Source: Clostridium_AW malenominatum (GTDB taxonomy: Bacteria; Bacillota; Clostridia; Clostridiales; Clostridiaceae). Taken from it: a stretch of DNA of 64,000 nucleotides. The position numbers and the translations under genes are program-made. The notes under the pieces were generated by a model. The model worked only from the letters and a program-made list of their open reading frames with translations. It was not told the DNA's origin and ran no database searches. How positions within the stretch are numbered: position 1 is the first letter of the stretch; each line of letters begins with the position of its first letter. The DNA lies in contig NZ_BAAACF010000006.1 of NCBI RefSeq assembly GCF_039521365.1, positions 122,527 through 186,526 on the forward strand. The letters run 5' to 3'. Of the stretch, positions 51,705 to 60,910 are shown in pieces.

Positions 51705-52901
51705 TTATTTGTTTTTTAATGCCTTTATCTTGGATGGAAGGCTAAATAATTTTATAAATCCACCAGCGTCTTTATGACTATATAAATTACTTGCTCCAAA
51801 GGAGGAAATTCCCTTGTCATATAGTGCATTTTCTGTAAATACTCCTGCATTTGTAACATTTCCTTTATATAGCTTCATCTTAACTGTGCCTGTAACATTT
51901 TCCTGTGTTACATCTACAAATCCATCTAAGGACTCCTTTAAAGTTGTAAACCAAAGTCCATCATAAACAAGCTCTCCATATTTTAGAGCTATGCCTTGCT
52001 TATAGTGATAAGTTAATTTATCTAAAGTTAATCTTTCTAATTCCTTATGAGCTTCAAAAAGTATTGTTCCACCTGGAGTTTCATAAACCCCTCTAGATTT
52101 CATTCCAACTAGTCTGTTTTCAACTATATCCACAATACCTATTCCATTTTCAGCACCAATTTTATTTAAAGTAGTTACGAGTTCCACTCCATTTAATTCT
52201 ACTCCATTTACTTTTTTAGGTTCTCCCTTTTCGAAGTAAATTTCTACATAAGTAGGTTCATCTTTAGCTTTTTCTGGCGCTGTTATCATGGAATATAAAT
52301 CTATTTTATGCTCATTTTGTGGGTCTTCTAAGTCTCCGCCTTCATGGCTTGTATGCCAAATGTTTTTATCAACAGAATATATTTTTTCCTTTGTTACAGG
52401 TACATCTACACCTTTAGCTAGCGCATAATCAATAGCATCTTCTCTTGAGGATATATCCCATATTCTCCAAGGCGCTATGATTTCGATAAATGGATCAAAG
52501 GCTGCAATGGTAACTTCAAATCTAACTTGGTCGTTACCTTTTCCAGTACAACCGTGACATATATATTTTGCTCCCTCAGCTTGTGCTATTTCCACTAACT
52601 TTTTTGCTATAAGCGGTCTTGCAAGGGAAGTTCCTAAAAGATATTTATCTTCATATATTGCCCCAGCTTTTAATGCTTTATATACATAATCTTTAACGAA
52701 TTCTTCTTTTACATCTTCTACATAAACTTTAACCGCCCCAGTTTTTATAGCCTTTTTCTTAACCTCTTCCATGTCATCGTCTTGTCCTACATCAACACAT
52801 ACAGCAATAACATCTAAATCATAATTTTCTTCTAACCAAGGAATTATTATAGACGTATCCAATCCCCCTGAATATGCTAGTACAACTTTATCTTTATTCA
52901 T
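51705..52901 (-). CDS. argG: Argininosuccinate synthase
   Basis: A 398-aa ATP-dependent enzyme joining citrulline and aspartate. The ATP loop AYSGGLDTS (9-17) and YICHGCTGKGNDQVRFE are diagnostic. Ribosome site GAGGGGG. It begins 21 bp after the ABC ATPase gene, so the transporter and argGH are probably one operon, regulated by arginine through the ARG-box-like sites near 56290. Confidence 0.97.
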   Translation of the reverse strand: MNKDKVVLAYSGGLDTSIIIPWLEENYDLDVIAVCVDVGQDDDMEEVKKKAIKTGAVKVYVEDVKEEFVKDYVYKALKAGAIYEDKYLLGTSLARPLIAKKLVEIAQAEGAKYICHGCTGKGNDQVRFEVTIAAFDPFIEIIAPWRIWDISSREDAIDYALAKGVDVPVTKEKIYSVDKNIWHTSHEGGDLEDPQNEHKIDLYSMITAPEKAKDEPTYVEIYFEKGEPKKVNGVELNGVELVTTLNKIGAENGIGIVDIVENRLVGMKSRGVYETPGGTILFEAHKELERLTLDKLTYHYKQGIALKYGELVYDGLWFTTLKESLDGFVDVTQENVTGTVKMKLYKGNVTNAGVFTENALYDKGISSFGASNLYSHKDAGGFIKLFSLPSKIKALKNK

Positions 52902-52922
52902 AAATTAGCCCCCTCATAATTT

Positions 52923-53654
52923 CTATATTACTTTTTTCAAAAATTCTTTTGTTCTATCCTGTGTTGGGAAGGTGAAAATTTGCTCAGGCACACCTTCTTC
53001 CACAATTTTTCCGCCATCCATAAAAATAACTCTGTCTGCCACATCTTTAGCAAAGCCCATTTCATGAGTTACCACTACCATGGTCATACCTTCACTTGCT
53101 AGTTCCTTCATAACATTTAAAACTTCTCCAACCAATTCTGGATCTAATGCAGAGGTTGGCTCATCAAATAACATTATATCCGGCTCCATGGCAAGCGCTC
53201 TTGCTATAGCTACCCTTTGCTTCTGTCCCCCTGAAAGCTTTGATGGGTAATAATCCATTTTATCTTCAAGACCAACTTTCTTAAGTAGTCTTTCAGCCTT
53301 TTTCTTTACTTCTTCTTTATTTTCCTTTTTAACTGTCCTTGGAGCTTCCATAACATTTTCTAAGGCTGTCATGTGTGGGAAAAGATTAAAGTTTTGAAAT
53401 ACCATGCCCATTTTAGTGGTTACTTTTCTTACTAATTCTTTATTTTTTTCTTCTAACTTTTCTCCTTCAATTATTATCTGCCCTTCATTTGCTATTTCTA
53501 AATGATTTAAGCATCTTAGAAAAGTACTTTTACCTGACCCAGAAGGTCCTATAATTACTAGAACTTCTCCCTTACTAACATTTACGTTTAAATTCTCAAA
53601 AACCGTTAAGCTCCCAAATTTTTTAGTAACATCTATGGCCTCTATCATATACAT
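52923..53654 (-). CDS. Polar amino acid ABC transporter, ATP-binding protein
   Basis: A 243-aa GlnQ/ArtP-type ATPase. Walker A GPSGSGKST (36-44), signature LSGGQKQR (about 143-150) and Walker B with IMLFDEPTSAL. AAGGAGG precedes the ATG. It energises the permease encoded just upstream; substrate probably arginine, citrulline or ornithine by context (inference). Confidence 0.95.
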   Translation of the reverse strand: MYMIEAIDVTKKFGSLTVFENLNVNVSKGEVLVIIGPSGSGKSTFLRCLNHLEIANEGQIIIEGEKLEEKNKELVRKVTTKMGMVFQNFNLFPHMTALENVMEAPRTVKKENKEEVKKKAERLLKKVGLEDKMDYYPSKLSGGQKQRVAIARALAMEPDIMLFDEPTSALDPELVGEVLNVMKELASEGMTMVVVTHEMGFAKDVADRVIFMDGGKIVEEGVPEQIFTFPTQDRTKEFLKKVI

Positions 53655-53672
53655 AGTTTATTCCTCCTTTTC

Positions 53673-54320
53673 TTAGTATACAGACAACTTCTTCTCCCAA
53701 ATTGAGAACAAGGTAGTAAATACAGTAGTTAAAGCTAAGTAAATACATGCTGCTACGAAAAATGGTTCCATTGGTCTAAAGTTAGATGAGTAAACCTGCT
53801 GTGCTGCTCTCATTAACTCTTCCATGGCTATAGCAGAAACTAAGGATGTATCCTTTAGCATTGTTATAAATTCATTACCTACTGAAGGTATTAAAACCCT
53901 TATAGTCTGAGGAAGTATAACCCTTCTCATAGTTTGACCATAAGTAAATCCTAATGCTTTACAAGCCTCAAATTGTCCCTTGTCTACAGATAAAATTCCA
54001 CCTCTTATTATTTCCGCCATGTAAGCTCCTGAGTTTAAGCTAAGTCCAATAATGGCTGCTGACATAGGTTCTAACTTTATTCCAACAAAAGGTAGTCCAT
54101 AATAGAAGAAGAATAGTTGTAGAAGCATCGGAGTACCTCTAATAATCCATGTATAAAGTGAAGCTACTGTTAATATCAATTTATTTTTTGATAATTTTAG
54201 TAGCGCCACAATTATTCCGATAACTGTCCCTAGTACCACCGAAATAGTCGTTAGCTGTACAGTTACAGTAGTTGCTTTTAATAGTATTGGAAATATTCTT
54301 TGTAATAAATTGATATCCAA
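53673..54320 (-). CDS. Polar amino acid ABC transporter, permease
   Basis: A 215-aa HisM/GlnP-type permease with five helices. The ATPase-contact EAA motif appears as EACKALGFTYGQTMRRVILPQ (only part quoted here would suffice: ALGFTYGQTMRRV). TTG 54320 is the start, following GGGGTGG. It probably forms a homodimer, since no second permease is present. Confidence 0.93.
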   Translation of the reverse strand: MDINLLQRIFPILLKATTVTVQLTTISVVLGTVIGIIVALLKLSKNKLILTVASLYTWIIRGTPMLLQLFFFYYGLPFVGIKLEPMSAAIIGLSLNSGAYMAEIIRGGILSVDKGQFEACKALGFTYGQTMRRVILPQTIRVLIPSVGNEFITMLKDTSLVSAIAMEELMRAAQQVYSSNFRPMEPFFVAACIYLALTTVFTTLFSIWEKKLSVY

Positions 54321-54363
54321 AGCTTCGCCACCCCTTTTTATAAAACCTTTTTTTCAAAATTAA

Positions 54364-55164
54364 TTATTTTTTATAAATATCTTCACCGAACCACTTTATT
54401 GATAGTTCTGACATTGTTCCATCATTTTTCAACTCTTCAATTGCCTTTTTAACTGCTTCTTGTATTTCTTTATCACCTTTTTTAAATGCTATAGCTATTG
54501 GTTCTTCATCTAAAGTTACTGCAACTTTAAACTTTCCTTCTTGTTTTGCTAAATAGTATCTTCCAACAAATTCATCTACAACAACTGCATCTATTCTTCC
54601 GATTTCTAAATCATGGAATGGTTGAGTTGCCTTATCGTAAGTCTTAACTTCTTTTACTCCAGCAATCTTTTTAGCCGCTTCTTCTCCTGTAGTACCTAAT
54701 TGAGCTCCAATTGTTTTTCCAGTTAAATCTTCAACCTTAGTGATACTTCCATTGTCGCTCTTCACTACGATAGCCTGACCACCTTTAACATAAGCTTCTG
54801 AAAAATCAACTTGCTTTGCTCTTTCTTCATTTACACTTATTGCTGATAGAGACATATCAAATTTTCCTGCATTTAACGCCATAGTTAGTCCACCAAATTC
54901 TGTGATAACATATTCTGTTTGCACTCCAAGTTTTTTACCTATTGCATCTGCTAAATCAATATCAAATCCTACAAGTTTATTTGCTTCATCTCTAAACTCC
55001 ATTGGCGGATAAGTATCTTCAAGTCCAATTTTTATTTTCTTTTCAGCCTTTACTTTTTCTAAAGTATTTAAAGCTTTATCTGCTGCATTATCTTTTCCTC
55101 CGCACCCTACAAGTAAACTACCTACTATAGTAGCTAATAGTAATGCTTTTAATGACTTTTTCAT
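54364..55164 (-). CDS. Polar amino acid ABC transporter, substrate-binding lipoprotein A
   Basis: A 266-aa extracellular solute-binding protein (family 3). Signal peptide with lipobox LLVGC; DTYPPMEFRDE, FDIDLADAIGKKLG and the ligand-binding ALNAGKFDMSLSAISVNEERA are typical. AAGGAGAG precedes the ATG. It feeds the permease encoded directly downstream. It is a paralogue of the next protein. Confidence 0.95.
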   Translation of the reverse strand: MKKSLKALLLATIVGSLLVGCGGKDNAADKALNTLEKVKAEKKIKIGLEDTYPPMEFRDEANKLVGFDIDLADAIGKKLGVQTEYVITEFGGLTMALNAGKFDMSLSAISVNEERAKQVDFSEAYVKGGQAIVVKSDNGSITKVEDLTGKTIGAQLGTTGEEAAKKIAGVKEVKTYDKATQPFHDLEIGRIDAVVVDEFVGRYYLAKQEGKFKVAVTLDEEPIAIAFKKGDKEIQEAVKKAIEELKNDGTMSELSIKWFGEDIYKK

Positions 55165-55300
55165 AAAATATCTCTCCTTTATAATATTTATATATTTATA
55201 TTTTTTAAAATTATTTTCAAAGTTATTGCCCCAATGAAAAGTCTACTCTTCAAAGGGGCTATATATGAAATTTTTATAAAAAGGGGTCTTAGTTATTTAT

Positions 55301-56098
55301 CTATTTATAGAAATCATATCCAAACCATTTTTCTGATAACTTAGATAAAGTTCCTTCTGATTTTAAATCATTTAATGCCTTTTGAACTGCGTCTCTTAAA
55401 TCTGAGTCTTCTTTTCTAAAGCCAATACCTACATTTTCTTCTGAGAGTTTAGCATCTAAAAGCACTAAATCTCCCCCTCTTTTCTTTAAGTAATATCCTC
55501 CAACTTGTCCATCTGCTATAACTGCGTCAATTCTTCCAACTTCTAAATCATTAAATGCTTCTGTTACTCCGTCATATTTTTTAATTTCTTTTATTCCTTC
55601 AATTTTCTGAGCAGCCATTTCACCAGTAGTTCCTAATTGAACACCTACCACTTTTCCTTTTAAATCAGGCGTATCTTTTATTGAAGTGTTTTCTTTCTTA
55701 ACAACTATCTTTTGTCCACCTACTATATATGGTTCTGAGAAATCTATTTCCTTTTTTCTTTCTTCAGTAATAGTCATAGTTGAAAGAATCATATCAAACT
55801 TTTTAGCTTTAAGAGATAATATAATTCCTTTCCAATCGTTGTTTACGAACTCTGCTTTAACCCCAATTTTCTTTGCAATTTCATTTCCTAGATCGATATC
55901 AAATCCAACTAGTTCATGTTTTTCATCCCTGAACTCCATTGGTGGATAAGTGTCGTTTAGACCTATATATAACACTCCTTCTTTTTTAACCTTTTGAAGT
56001 CCAATTAAGTTTGCTTCTTCTTTTTTACTATTTCCACATCCGACCAATGTGGAAAATGTTATTACAAGTGCCCCCACTAATGCAATAATCTTTTTCAT
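55301..56098 (-). CDS. Polar amino acid ABC transporter, substrate-binding lipoprotein B
   Basis: A 265-aa paralogue of protein A with the same layout: lipobox TLVGC, DTYPPMEFRDE, FDIDLGNEIAKKIG. First gene of the transporter-argGH group. Residues around the ligand site differ from A (ILSTMTITEERKKEIDF), so the two may bind different amino acids. AAGGAGAT precedes the ATG. Confidence 0.94.
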   Translation of the reverse strand: MKKIIALVGALVITFSTLVGCGNSKKEEANLIGLQKVKKEGVLYIGLNDTYPPMEFRDEKHELVGFDIDLGNEIAKKIGVKAEFVNNDWKGIILSLKAKKFDMILSTMTITEERKKEIDFSEPYIVGGQKIVVKKENTSIKDTPDLKGKVVGVQLGTTGEMAAQKIEGIKEIKKYDGVTEAFNDLEVGRIDAVIADGQVGGYYLKKRGGDLVLLDAKLSEENVGIGFRKEDSDLRDAVQKALNDLKSEGTLSKLSEKWFGYDFYK

Positions 56099-56147
56099 AG
56101 CCCCATCTCCTTTTATTTATCTTCGATATGTTTATTATACATTCTAA

Positions 56148-56312
56148 TTTATAAATATGCAATAGGGTTTTATTAATTTTTTTAATATTTTTATGTAGAT
56201 ATATGTATATACAACGTTTTTATCATTTTAATCGCATGTGTGATTTATTTGTATTTTCTAAATATTTATATACTTATTGTATAAATATACATACATGTAT
56301 GAATATTTATTT
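56148..56312 (-). promoter_or_regulatory. ARG-box-like operators upstream of the transporter-argGH genes
   Basis: TGTATAAATATACA (56278-56291) is a perfect palindrome of ArgR-box type. A weaker copy, TGTATGAATATTTA, lies about 5 bp further (56297-56310). A third possible half-site, TTATAAATATGCA, is at 56150-56162 nearer the gene. Pairs of such boxes in tandem are usual for ArgR/AhrC hexamers. Confidence 0.7.
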
Positions 56313-56320
56313 TACATAAT

Positions 56321-56344
56321 TTTATCACATCACTGTGATAAATC
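56321..56344. promoter_or_regulatory. Palindrome TTTATCACA/TGTGATAAA
   Basis: TTTATCACA-TCAC-TGTGATAAA, a near-perfect inverted repeat of 9-bp arms. No T-run follows, so an operator is more likely than a terminator. It lies between the ARG-box region and the coiled-coil protein gene. Confidence 0.5.
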
Positions 56345-56371
56345 AATAGAGTATTATTAAAAGGAAAAAGA

Positions 56372-56830
56372 TTAAACTACATGAAGTTTAACCTTAATCA
56401 ATTTATCTTCTATTCTTGTTATAACTAAGCTATAATTTCTTTCCTTTAATATATCTTCTAAAAGAGAGGTTTCATCCCTATCCAATATCTTTAATTTCTC
56501 TCCATCTTTTGTTTCAATAATCCATCTGTCACCTCTTTTATTAACGACAAGGTTTTCCCACTCATTTAACTTATAATTTTTATTTATTATAGTAAAATTT
56601 ATTCCCCTACTTAAAAATATTTCCATAATTCTTTTATATTTTTCATTATTATCTTTAAAATTCTCTTCTAGTTTTTCTAGCTTTATACTTTTATCTTTAA
56701 TTTCTTCTTTTATTTGAATAATGTTCTCTTCTAATCTTATATTCTTGGCTTTTATCTTATTAATCTTTTTCTCATTTATTTTTTTATAAAAAACATTAAG
56801 TATGTCTAAAAAATTATTTTCTTTTCTCAT
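56372..56830 (-). CDS. Coiled-coil protein of unknown function
   Basis: A 152-aa protein: residues 15-70 are a lysine/glutamate-rich coiled coil; residues 75-152 form a small beta-rich domain with NKRGDRWIIETKDGEKL. No family is recognised. It is divergent from another coiled-coil gene 74 bp away. AAGGAGTTTG precedes the ATG. Confidence 0.65.
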   Translation of the reverse strand: MRKENNFLDILNVFYKKINEKKINKIKAKNIRLEENIIQIKEEIKDKSIKLEKLEENFKDNNEKYKRIMEIFLSRGINFTIINKNYKLNEWENLVVNKRGDRWIIETKDGEKLKILDRDETSLLEDILKERNYSLVITRIEDKLIKVKLHVV

Positions 56831-56904
56831 TTAACAAACTCCTTGTATAAGATTTTAAATAATGTACAATTATATAATATAAATGCTTTTTAGGAGGGTT
56901 GCTT

Positions 56905-57228
56905 TTGGATAAATTAATATCAATTATTAATAGTATTATTGATTTAACAATTAAATTTGTTAATAAAACTAAAGTCAAAATGGAGAAAGTTAAATCAGAA
57001 ACTCTAGAAAAAATAAAATTGTTCCTCCAAAAAAGAAAGGCTATCAAAACTATTTATAATCCTACATTAATAGAATTATCGAAGAAAGAAACTTTTTATA
57101 AAGAGGAAATAAAAGGCTTAAAAAAACTACATAATGATTTAGAAAATAAAATACTCTCCATAGAAAACAGCAACGAATTGTTAGAAGAAAAAATTAAACT
57201 TCTAGGAGATTTGCTTACAAAAAATTAA
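56905..57228 (+). CDS. Coiled-coil protein of unknown function
   Basis: A 107-aa protein, highly charged; N-terminal amphipathic helix DKLISIINSIIDL, then a long coiled coil (about 65-105). AGGAGGG lies 6 bp before TTG 56905. It is divergent from the 152-aa coiled-coil gene and may act with it. Ends in a strong bidirectional terminator. Confidence 0.6.
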   Translation: MDKLISIINSIIDLTIKFVNKTKVKMEKVKSETLEKIKLFLQKRKAIKTIYNPTLIELSKKETFYKEEIKGLKKLHNDLENKILSIENSNELLEEKIKLLGDLLTKN

Positions 57229-57262
57229 TAATCAGCTTTGTTTTTCTGCAAAGCTGATTATT
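57225..57262. terminator. Bidirectional terminator
   Basis: AATAATCAGCTTTG / CAAAGCTGATTATT hairpin with an 8-base loop, between the convergent coiled-coil and plsC genes. Confidence 0.9.
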
Positions 57263-57266
57263 ATTT

Positions 57267-57977
57267 TTAAAACCCTTTAGCTATAGTATCCTTTACTATT
57301 TCTGATAGATTATTTAAACTTTCTCTATCTAGTTCCTTTGGATCAATAGGCTTATGAATAACCACATTCACCTCTGCTCCTCTAATTTTCTTGCTTTCAT
57401 TTCCTTCTCTTATTTTTATAGTACCATCTATAGTAATCGGTACAATAGGCACTCCCGCTTTAGTTCCTAGTTTCATACTTCCCTTTTTAAATTCCAAAAG
57501 TTCTCCTGTTTTTGTTCTAGTTCCTTCTGGAAAAATAGATAAGGAATACCCCCTCTTTAGCACTTCAACGCCTTCATTTATGGACTTTAAAGATTCCCTA
57601 ACATTTTCCCTATCCATAAATATACAGTTAACTTCCTTCATCCAACCGCTTATAAGCTTAGTTTTTTCTAATTCCTTTTTAGCAATAAAACCCATAGGCA
57701 CTTTGGTGGCTGCTACTAAAACAGGTATATCAAACAAACTTTGATGGTTTGCTACGTAAAGAGCTCCCTCTTTAGGAAGATTTTCTTCCCCTTTAATGTT
57801 TATCCTAATTCCAACTTTTTTAATAATATAATCCGCCCATTTTAAATAAATATCTTTTAAAAATTCATCCGCTTCCTTATCTTTACCTTCTCTTCTCAAT
57901 TTCTCAATTTTACTTTTTTTAAACACCGACCCTAACATATAAATACCAAACTGTAAAAACAATAAATATGTTTTCAT
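57267..57977 (-). CDS. plsC: 1-acyl-sn-glycerol-3-phosphate acyltransferase
   Basis: A 236-aa membrane-associated acyltransferase making phosphatidic acid from lysophosphatidic acid. Catalytic NHQSLFD (His78, Asp83) and the substrate motif FPEGTRT are present, with one N-terminal hydrophobic segment. TAGGAGATG precedes the ATG. Confidence 0.93.
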   Translation of the reverse strand: MKTYLLFLQFGIYMLGSVFKKSKIEKLRREGKDKEADEFLKDIYLKWADYIIKKVGIRINIKGEENLPKEGALYVANHQSLFDIPVLVAATKVPMGFIAKKELEKTKLISGWMKEVNCIFMDRENVRESLKSINEGVEVLKRGYSLSIFPEGTRTKTGELLEFKKGSMKLGTKAGVPIVPITIDGTIKIREGNESKKIRGAEVNVVIHKPIDPKELDRESLNNLSEIVKDTIAKGF

Positions 57978-58103
57978 AATCTACATCTCCTATCTTTTCG
58001 GAAATTAACAATTGCATTTTTATTATATCATATAACATATATGTTTTAAATAAAGTGGTTTGGGTAGAATAGAAGATAGTTTGATTTAGGAGGGCAGATT
58101 CTT

Positions 58104-58943
58104 TTGAAAAAGTCGTTTTACTTAAACATGTTAAAATTACTATTAATTATTTTAATTATAATGGTTCCTATAAAAAGACCTGCCTTTAATGATGATATTT
58201 TAAGGATACATTTTATAGACGTAGGACAAGGAGACAGTACCTTAATTACAATAGGTGAAAATAGCTTACTTATAGATAGTGGAGAAAGTAAAGCCAGTGA
58301 AAAGCTTTCTACTTATCTTAAAAAAGAAGGAATTAAAAAAATTGACCACGTAGTAGCAACTCATCCCCACGAAGATCACATGGGTGGGATGGAATTAATA
58401 ATAGATAACTTCAAAATTAAAAACTTCTGGGCTCCCAAAGTTACCGTTAACACTAGATATTTTAATAGAATGATAGAGTCTCTTAAAAGAAAAAAATTAA
58501 GGATAAATGTAGCTAAAGAAGGGAAAATAATAAACCTTCACCCTAAAGTAAAATGTGAAATTCTCTCCCCCATAAATGAGAAATACGATAATCTAAATAA
58601 TTATTCCCCTGCTATCTATTTAAATTATGGAAATCGTAGCTTTTTATTCATGGGTGACAACGAGGCTTCTGTTGAACAGGATATTATAGAGAGAAATAGT
58701 ATAAGATGTGATGTATTAAAACTTGGACATCACGGCAGTAGCACCTCCTCCTCTGAAATATTCCTAGATAGCATTTTACCACAACTAGCCATAGCCAGTT
58801 GTGGTAAAAATAACTCCTTTGGACATCCTAGTAAAGCCATTATAAAGAGGCTTCAAACCAGAAATATTAAGCTTTATAGAACAGATATCCATGGAGATAT
58901 AATCTTAGAATGCGATGGCAATACAATTACCATTCTCCGCTAG
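58104..58943 (+). CDS. ComEC/Rec2-like MBL-fold protein
   Basis: A 279-aa protein with an N-terminal membrane anchor or signal (about 8-24) and a metallo-beta-lactamase domain like the C-terminal domain of ComEC: FIDVGQGDSTLI, THPHEDHMGG (His87, His89, Asp91, His92), FLFMGDNEASVE and LKLGHHGSSTSSS. Such stand-alone forms are secreted or membrane-bound, probably phosphodiesterases; substrate unknown. AGGAGGG precedes TTG 58104. Its 3' end overlaps the next, convergent gene by 17 bp. Confidence 0.9.
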   Translation: MKKSFYLNMLKLLLIILIIMVPIKRPAFNDDILRIHFIDVGQGDSTLITIGENSLLIDSGESKASEKLSTYLKKEGIKKIDHVVATHPHEDHMGGMELIIDNFKIKNFWAPKVTVNTRYFNRMIESLKRKKLRINVAKEGKIINLHPKVKCEILSPINEKYDNLNNYSPAIYLNYGNRSFLFMGDNEASVEQDIIERNSIRCDVLKLGHHGSSTSSSEIFLDSILPQLAIASCGKNNSFGHPSKAIIKRLQTRNIKLYRTDIHGDIILECDGNTITILR

Positions 58944-60003
58944 TTTCTACATCTATAGACCCAACCTTAACATCGATATTTAGCTTTCCAGAACCATTGC
59001 CAATTTTTCTAGACAAGTTTCCATTGACCCTACTATCTTCATTTATATCAATTTTCCCTTGATTAACCTTAGCAGAAACTTCTAAATTATTATCTTCAGT
59101 ATCTACCTTTGCAGAACCTAAATTCATTTCAATATTTAAGTTTTTACAAACTTTATTATTTATATCAACTTCACCATTATCTATTTTAATTTTACCTTCT
59201 TGTACATCTCCGTCAAATTTAATTTGACCATTGTTCATATTTATATTAGCTATACTAGAATTCTTTCCTTGAATTAATCCATTATTAGCCTTAATGGTTA
59301 AGTTTTTTGCATCTCCTAAATAAATTGAAGCGTTATTACAGTCTATTTCTAAATTATTTAAAACCTTATATTCTTCGCTATTAAACTTTAGGTTGTTTAT
59401 ATCAATATTCACGTTTAAATTTTCTGGTAGATATATTTCACCTTCTACCCCTCTAATAAAGCTATCCTCTATAGCTACTTCATAACCATCTTTTCCTTTG
59501 ATTTCTTTTATTTCATAGGTATTTCTTTTATCATTATTATCTACATATACCTTTAATTTAAGTTTAATCTTTCCATCCTCAGATTTTTTAATAACAACAT
59601 CACCATTATTAGTATGAAAAGAAAACTTATTACCAAAGGATGATAGTTCTTTTTCCACTTCTATACTCTTCTTATTTTCCATGAACTTAGCATCATTTAA
59701 TACTACTCCTACACCATCTTTAAATATATCAAAACCTTTAGGCAATCTACTTTCAACGACTACAAAGGCGTTTATACCTATAAAAACCATAATCATTGGT
59801 ATAATGAGAAAATTAAATCCTACTCTATTCTCTTCCTTTTTTCCATTGTGCAAAACTATAATTTCAACTCCAAAGAGTATTATTAATAGTGGCCACCACT
59901 TTATTATTTCTCCACTAAATTCAAAGGCGATGTTTCTTAAAATCAACCATGTACCTACAAATATGAATCCAATTGCTGAGGTTACTGTACCAACTTTTTT
60001 CAT
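58927..60003 (-). CDS. LiaF-like membrane protein with DUF4097-type repeats
   Basis: A 358-aa protein: about three N-terminal helices (IIKWWPLLIILFGVEII resembles LiaF/DUF5668) and a C-terminal beta-helical domain with repeats such as NNGLIQGKNS, NNGQIKFDGD and DNGEVDINNK, typical of DUF4097. LiaF-type proteins respond to envelope stress, but no liaRS is nearby. GGAGAGAGG precedes the ATG. Confidence 0.82.
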   Translation of the reverse strand: MKKVGTVTSAIGFIFVGTWLILRNIAFEFSGEIIKWWPLLIILFGVEIIVLHNGKKEENRVGFNFLIIPMIMVFIGINAFVVVESRLPKGFDIFKDGVGVVLNDAKFMENKKSIEVEKELSSFGNKFSFHTNNGDVVIKKSEDGKIKLKLKVYVDNNDKRNTYEIKEIKGKDGYEVAIEDSFIRGVEGEIYLPENLNVNIDINNLKFNSEEYKVLNNLEIDCNNASIYLGDAKNLTIKANNGLIQGKNSSIANINMNNGQIKFDGDVQEGKIKIDNGEVDINNKVCKNLNIEMNLGSAKVDTEDNNLEVSAKVNQGKIDINEDSRVNGNLSRKIGNGSGKLNIDVKVGSIDVETSGEW

Positions 60004-60112
60004 TTTTACCTCTCTCCTTAATTTTATTATATATATATTATATATATATTATATATATTTTAACTCAAATCCCTTTGTAAGTACCTTAATTTTATATGAA
60101 GATTATCTTAAA

Positions 60113-60910
60113 CTAAAAGGAAAATAAGGTTCTATCGCTTATAACTTCATTAGACTGAGCGCTATCAAAGTAGGATAATAACTTATTAATGGTTAAAGAC
60201 TTCTTTTCTTCCCCTTTAATATCTAAAATTATTTCACCTCTATGCATCATTATAAGCCTATTCCCTATTTTTATAGCATGATTCAAATTATGAGTTACCA
60301 TTAACGTAGTTATTTTTCTATCTACAACCATTTCATTGCTAAGTTCTATTATTATTTCTGAAGTCTTTGGATCTAAAGCTGCTGTGTGTTCATCAAGAAG
60401 CATTAGGCTTGGATTTGACATAGCCGCCATAATTAGTGCTAAGGCCTGTCTTTGTCCTCCTGATAGCATTCCAACCTTAGTATAGAGCTTATCCTCTAGA
60501 CCTAAATTTAACTTTGATAATAACTCTTTAAAATACTCTACATCCTTTCCATTAACTCCTTTAGAAAGTCCAAACTTCTTTCCTTTATTTTGCGCAATAG
60601 ACAAGTTTTCAAGTATGGTCATAGAAGGAGAAGTTCCAAGGGACGGGTCTTGAAATACTCTACCCATAAATCTAGTTCTTTTATGCTCTGGAAGCTTTGA
60701 TATATCATCTCCATTTAAAAATATTGAACCTCCATCTTCTTCAATACAACCAGATATTATATTTAGTAAAGTAGATTTCCCCGCTCCATTACTACCAACT
60801 ATAGTTATAAAATCTCCATCTTCTATAGTAAAGGATAAATTATTAAAAAGTATATTTTCATTAGCTGTTCCTTTATTAAATGTTTTGAGCAGATTCTCTA
60901 TTCTTAACAT
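60113..60910 (-). CDS. ABC transporter ATP-binding protein (TrpZ type)
   Basis: A 265-aa ATPase: Walker A GSNGAGKST, signature LSGGQRQ and Walker B SLMLLDEHTAAL. GAGGAGG before ATG 60910 sets the start; it lies inside the end of the permease gene (35-bp overlap). With the permease and the ABC_sub_bind protein it forms a TrpXYZ-type uptake system. Confidence 0.92.
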   Translation of the reverse strand: MLRIENLLKTFNKGTANENILFNNLSFTIEDGDFITIVGSNGAGKSTLLNIISGCIEEDGGSIFLNGDDISKLPEHKRTRFMGRVFQDPSLGTSPSMTILENLSIAQNKGKKFGLSKGVNGKDVEYFKELLSKLNLGLEDKLYTKVGMLSGGQRQALALIMAAMSNPSLMLLDEHTAALDPKTSEIIIELSNEMVVDRKITTLMVTHNLNHAIKIGNRLIMMHRGEIILDIKGEEKKSLTINKLLSYFDSAQSNEVISDRTLFSF

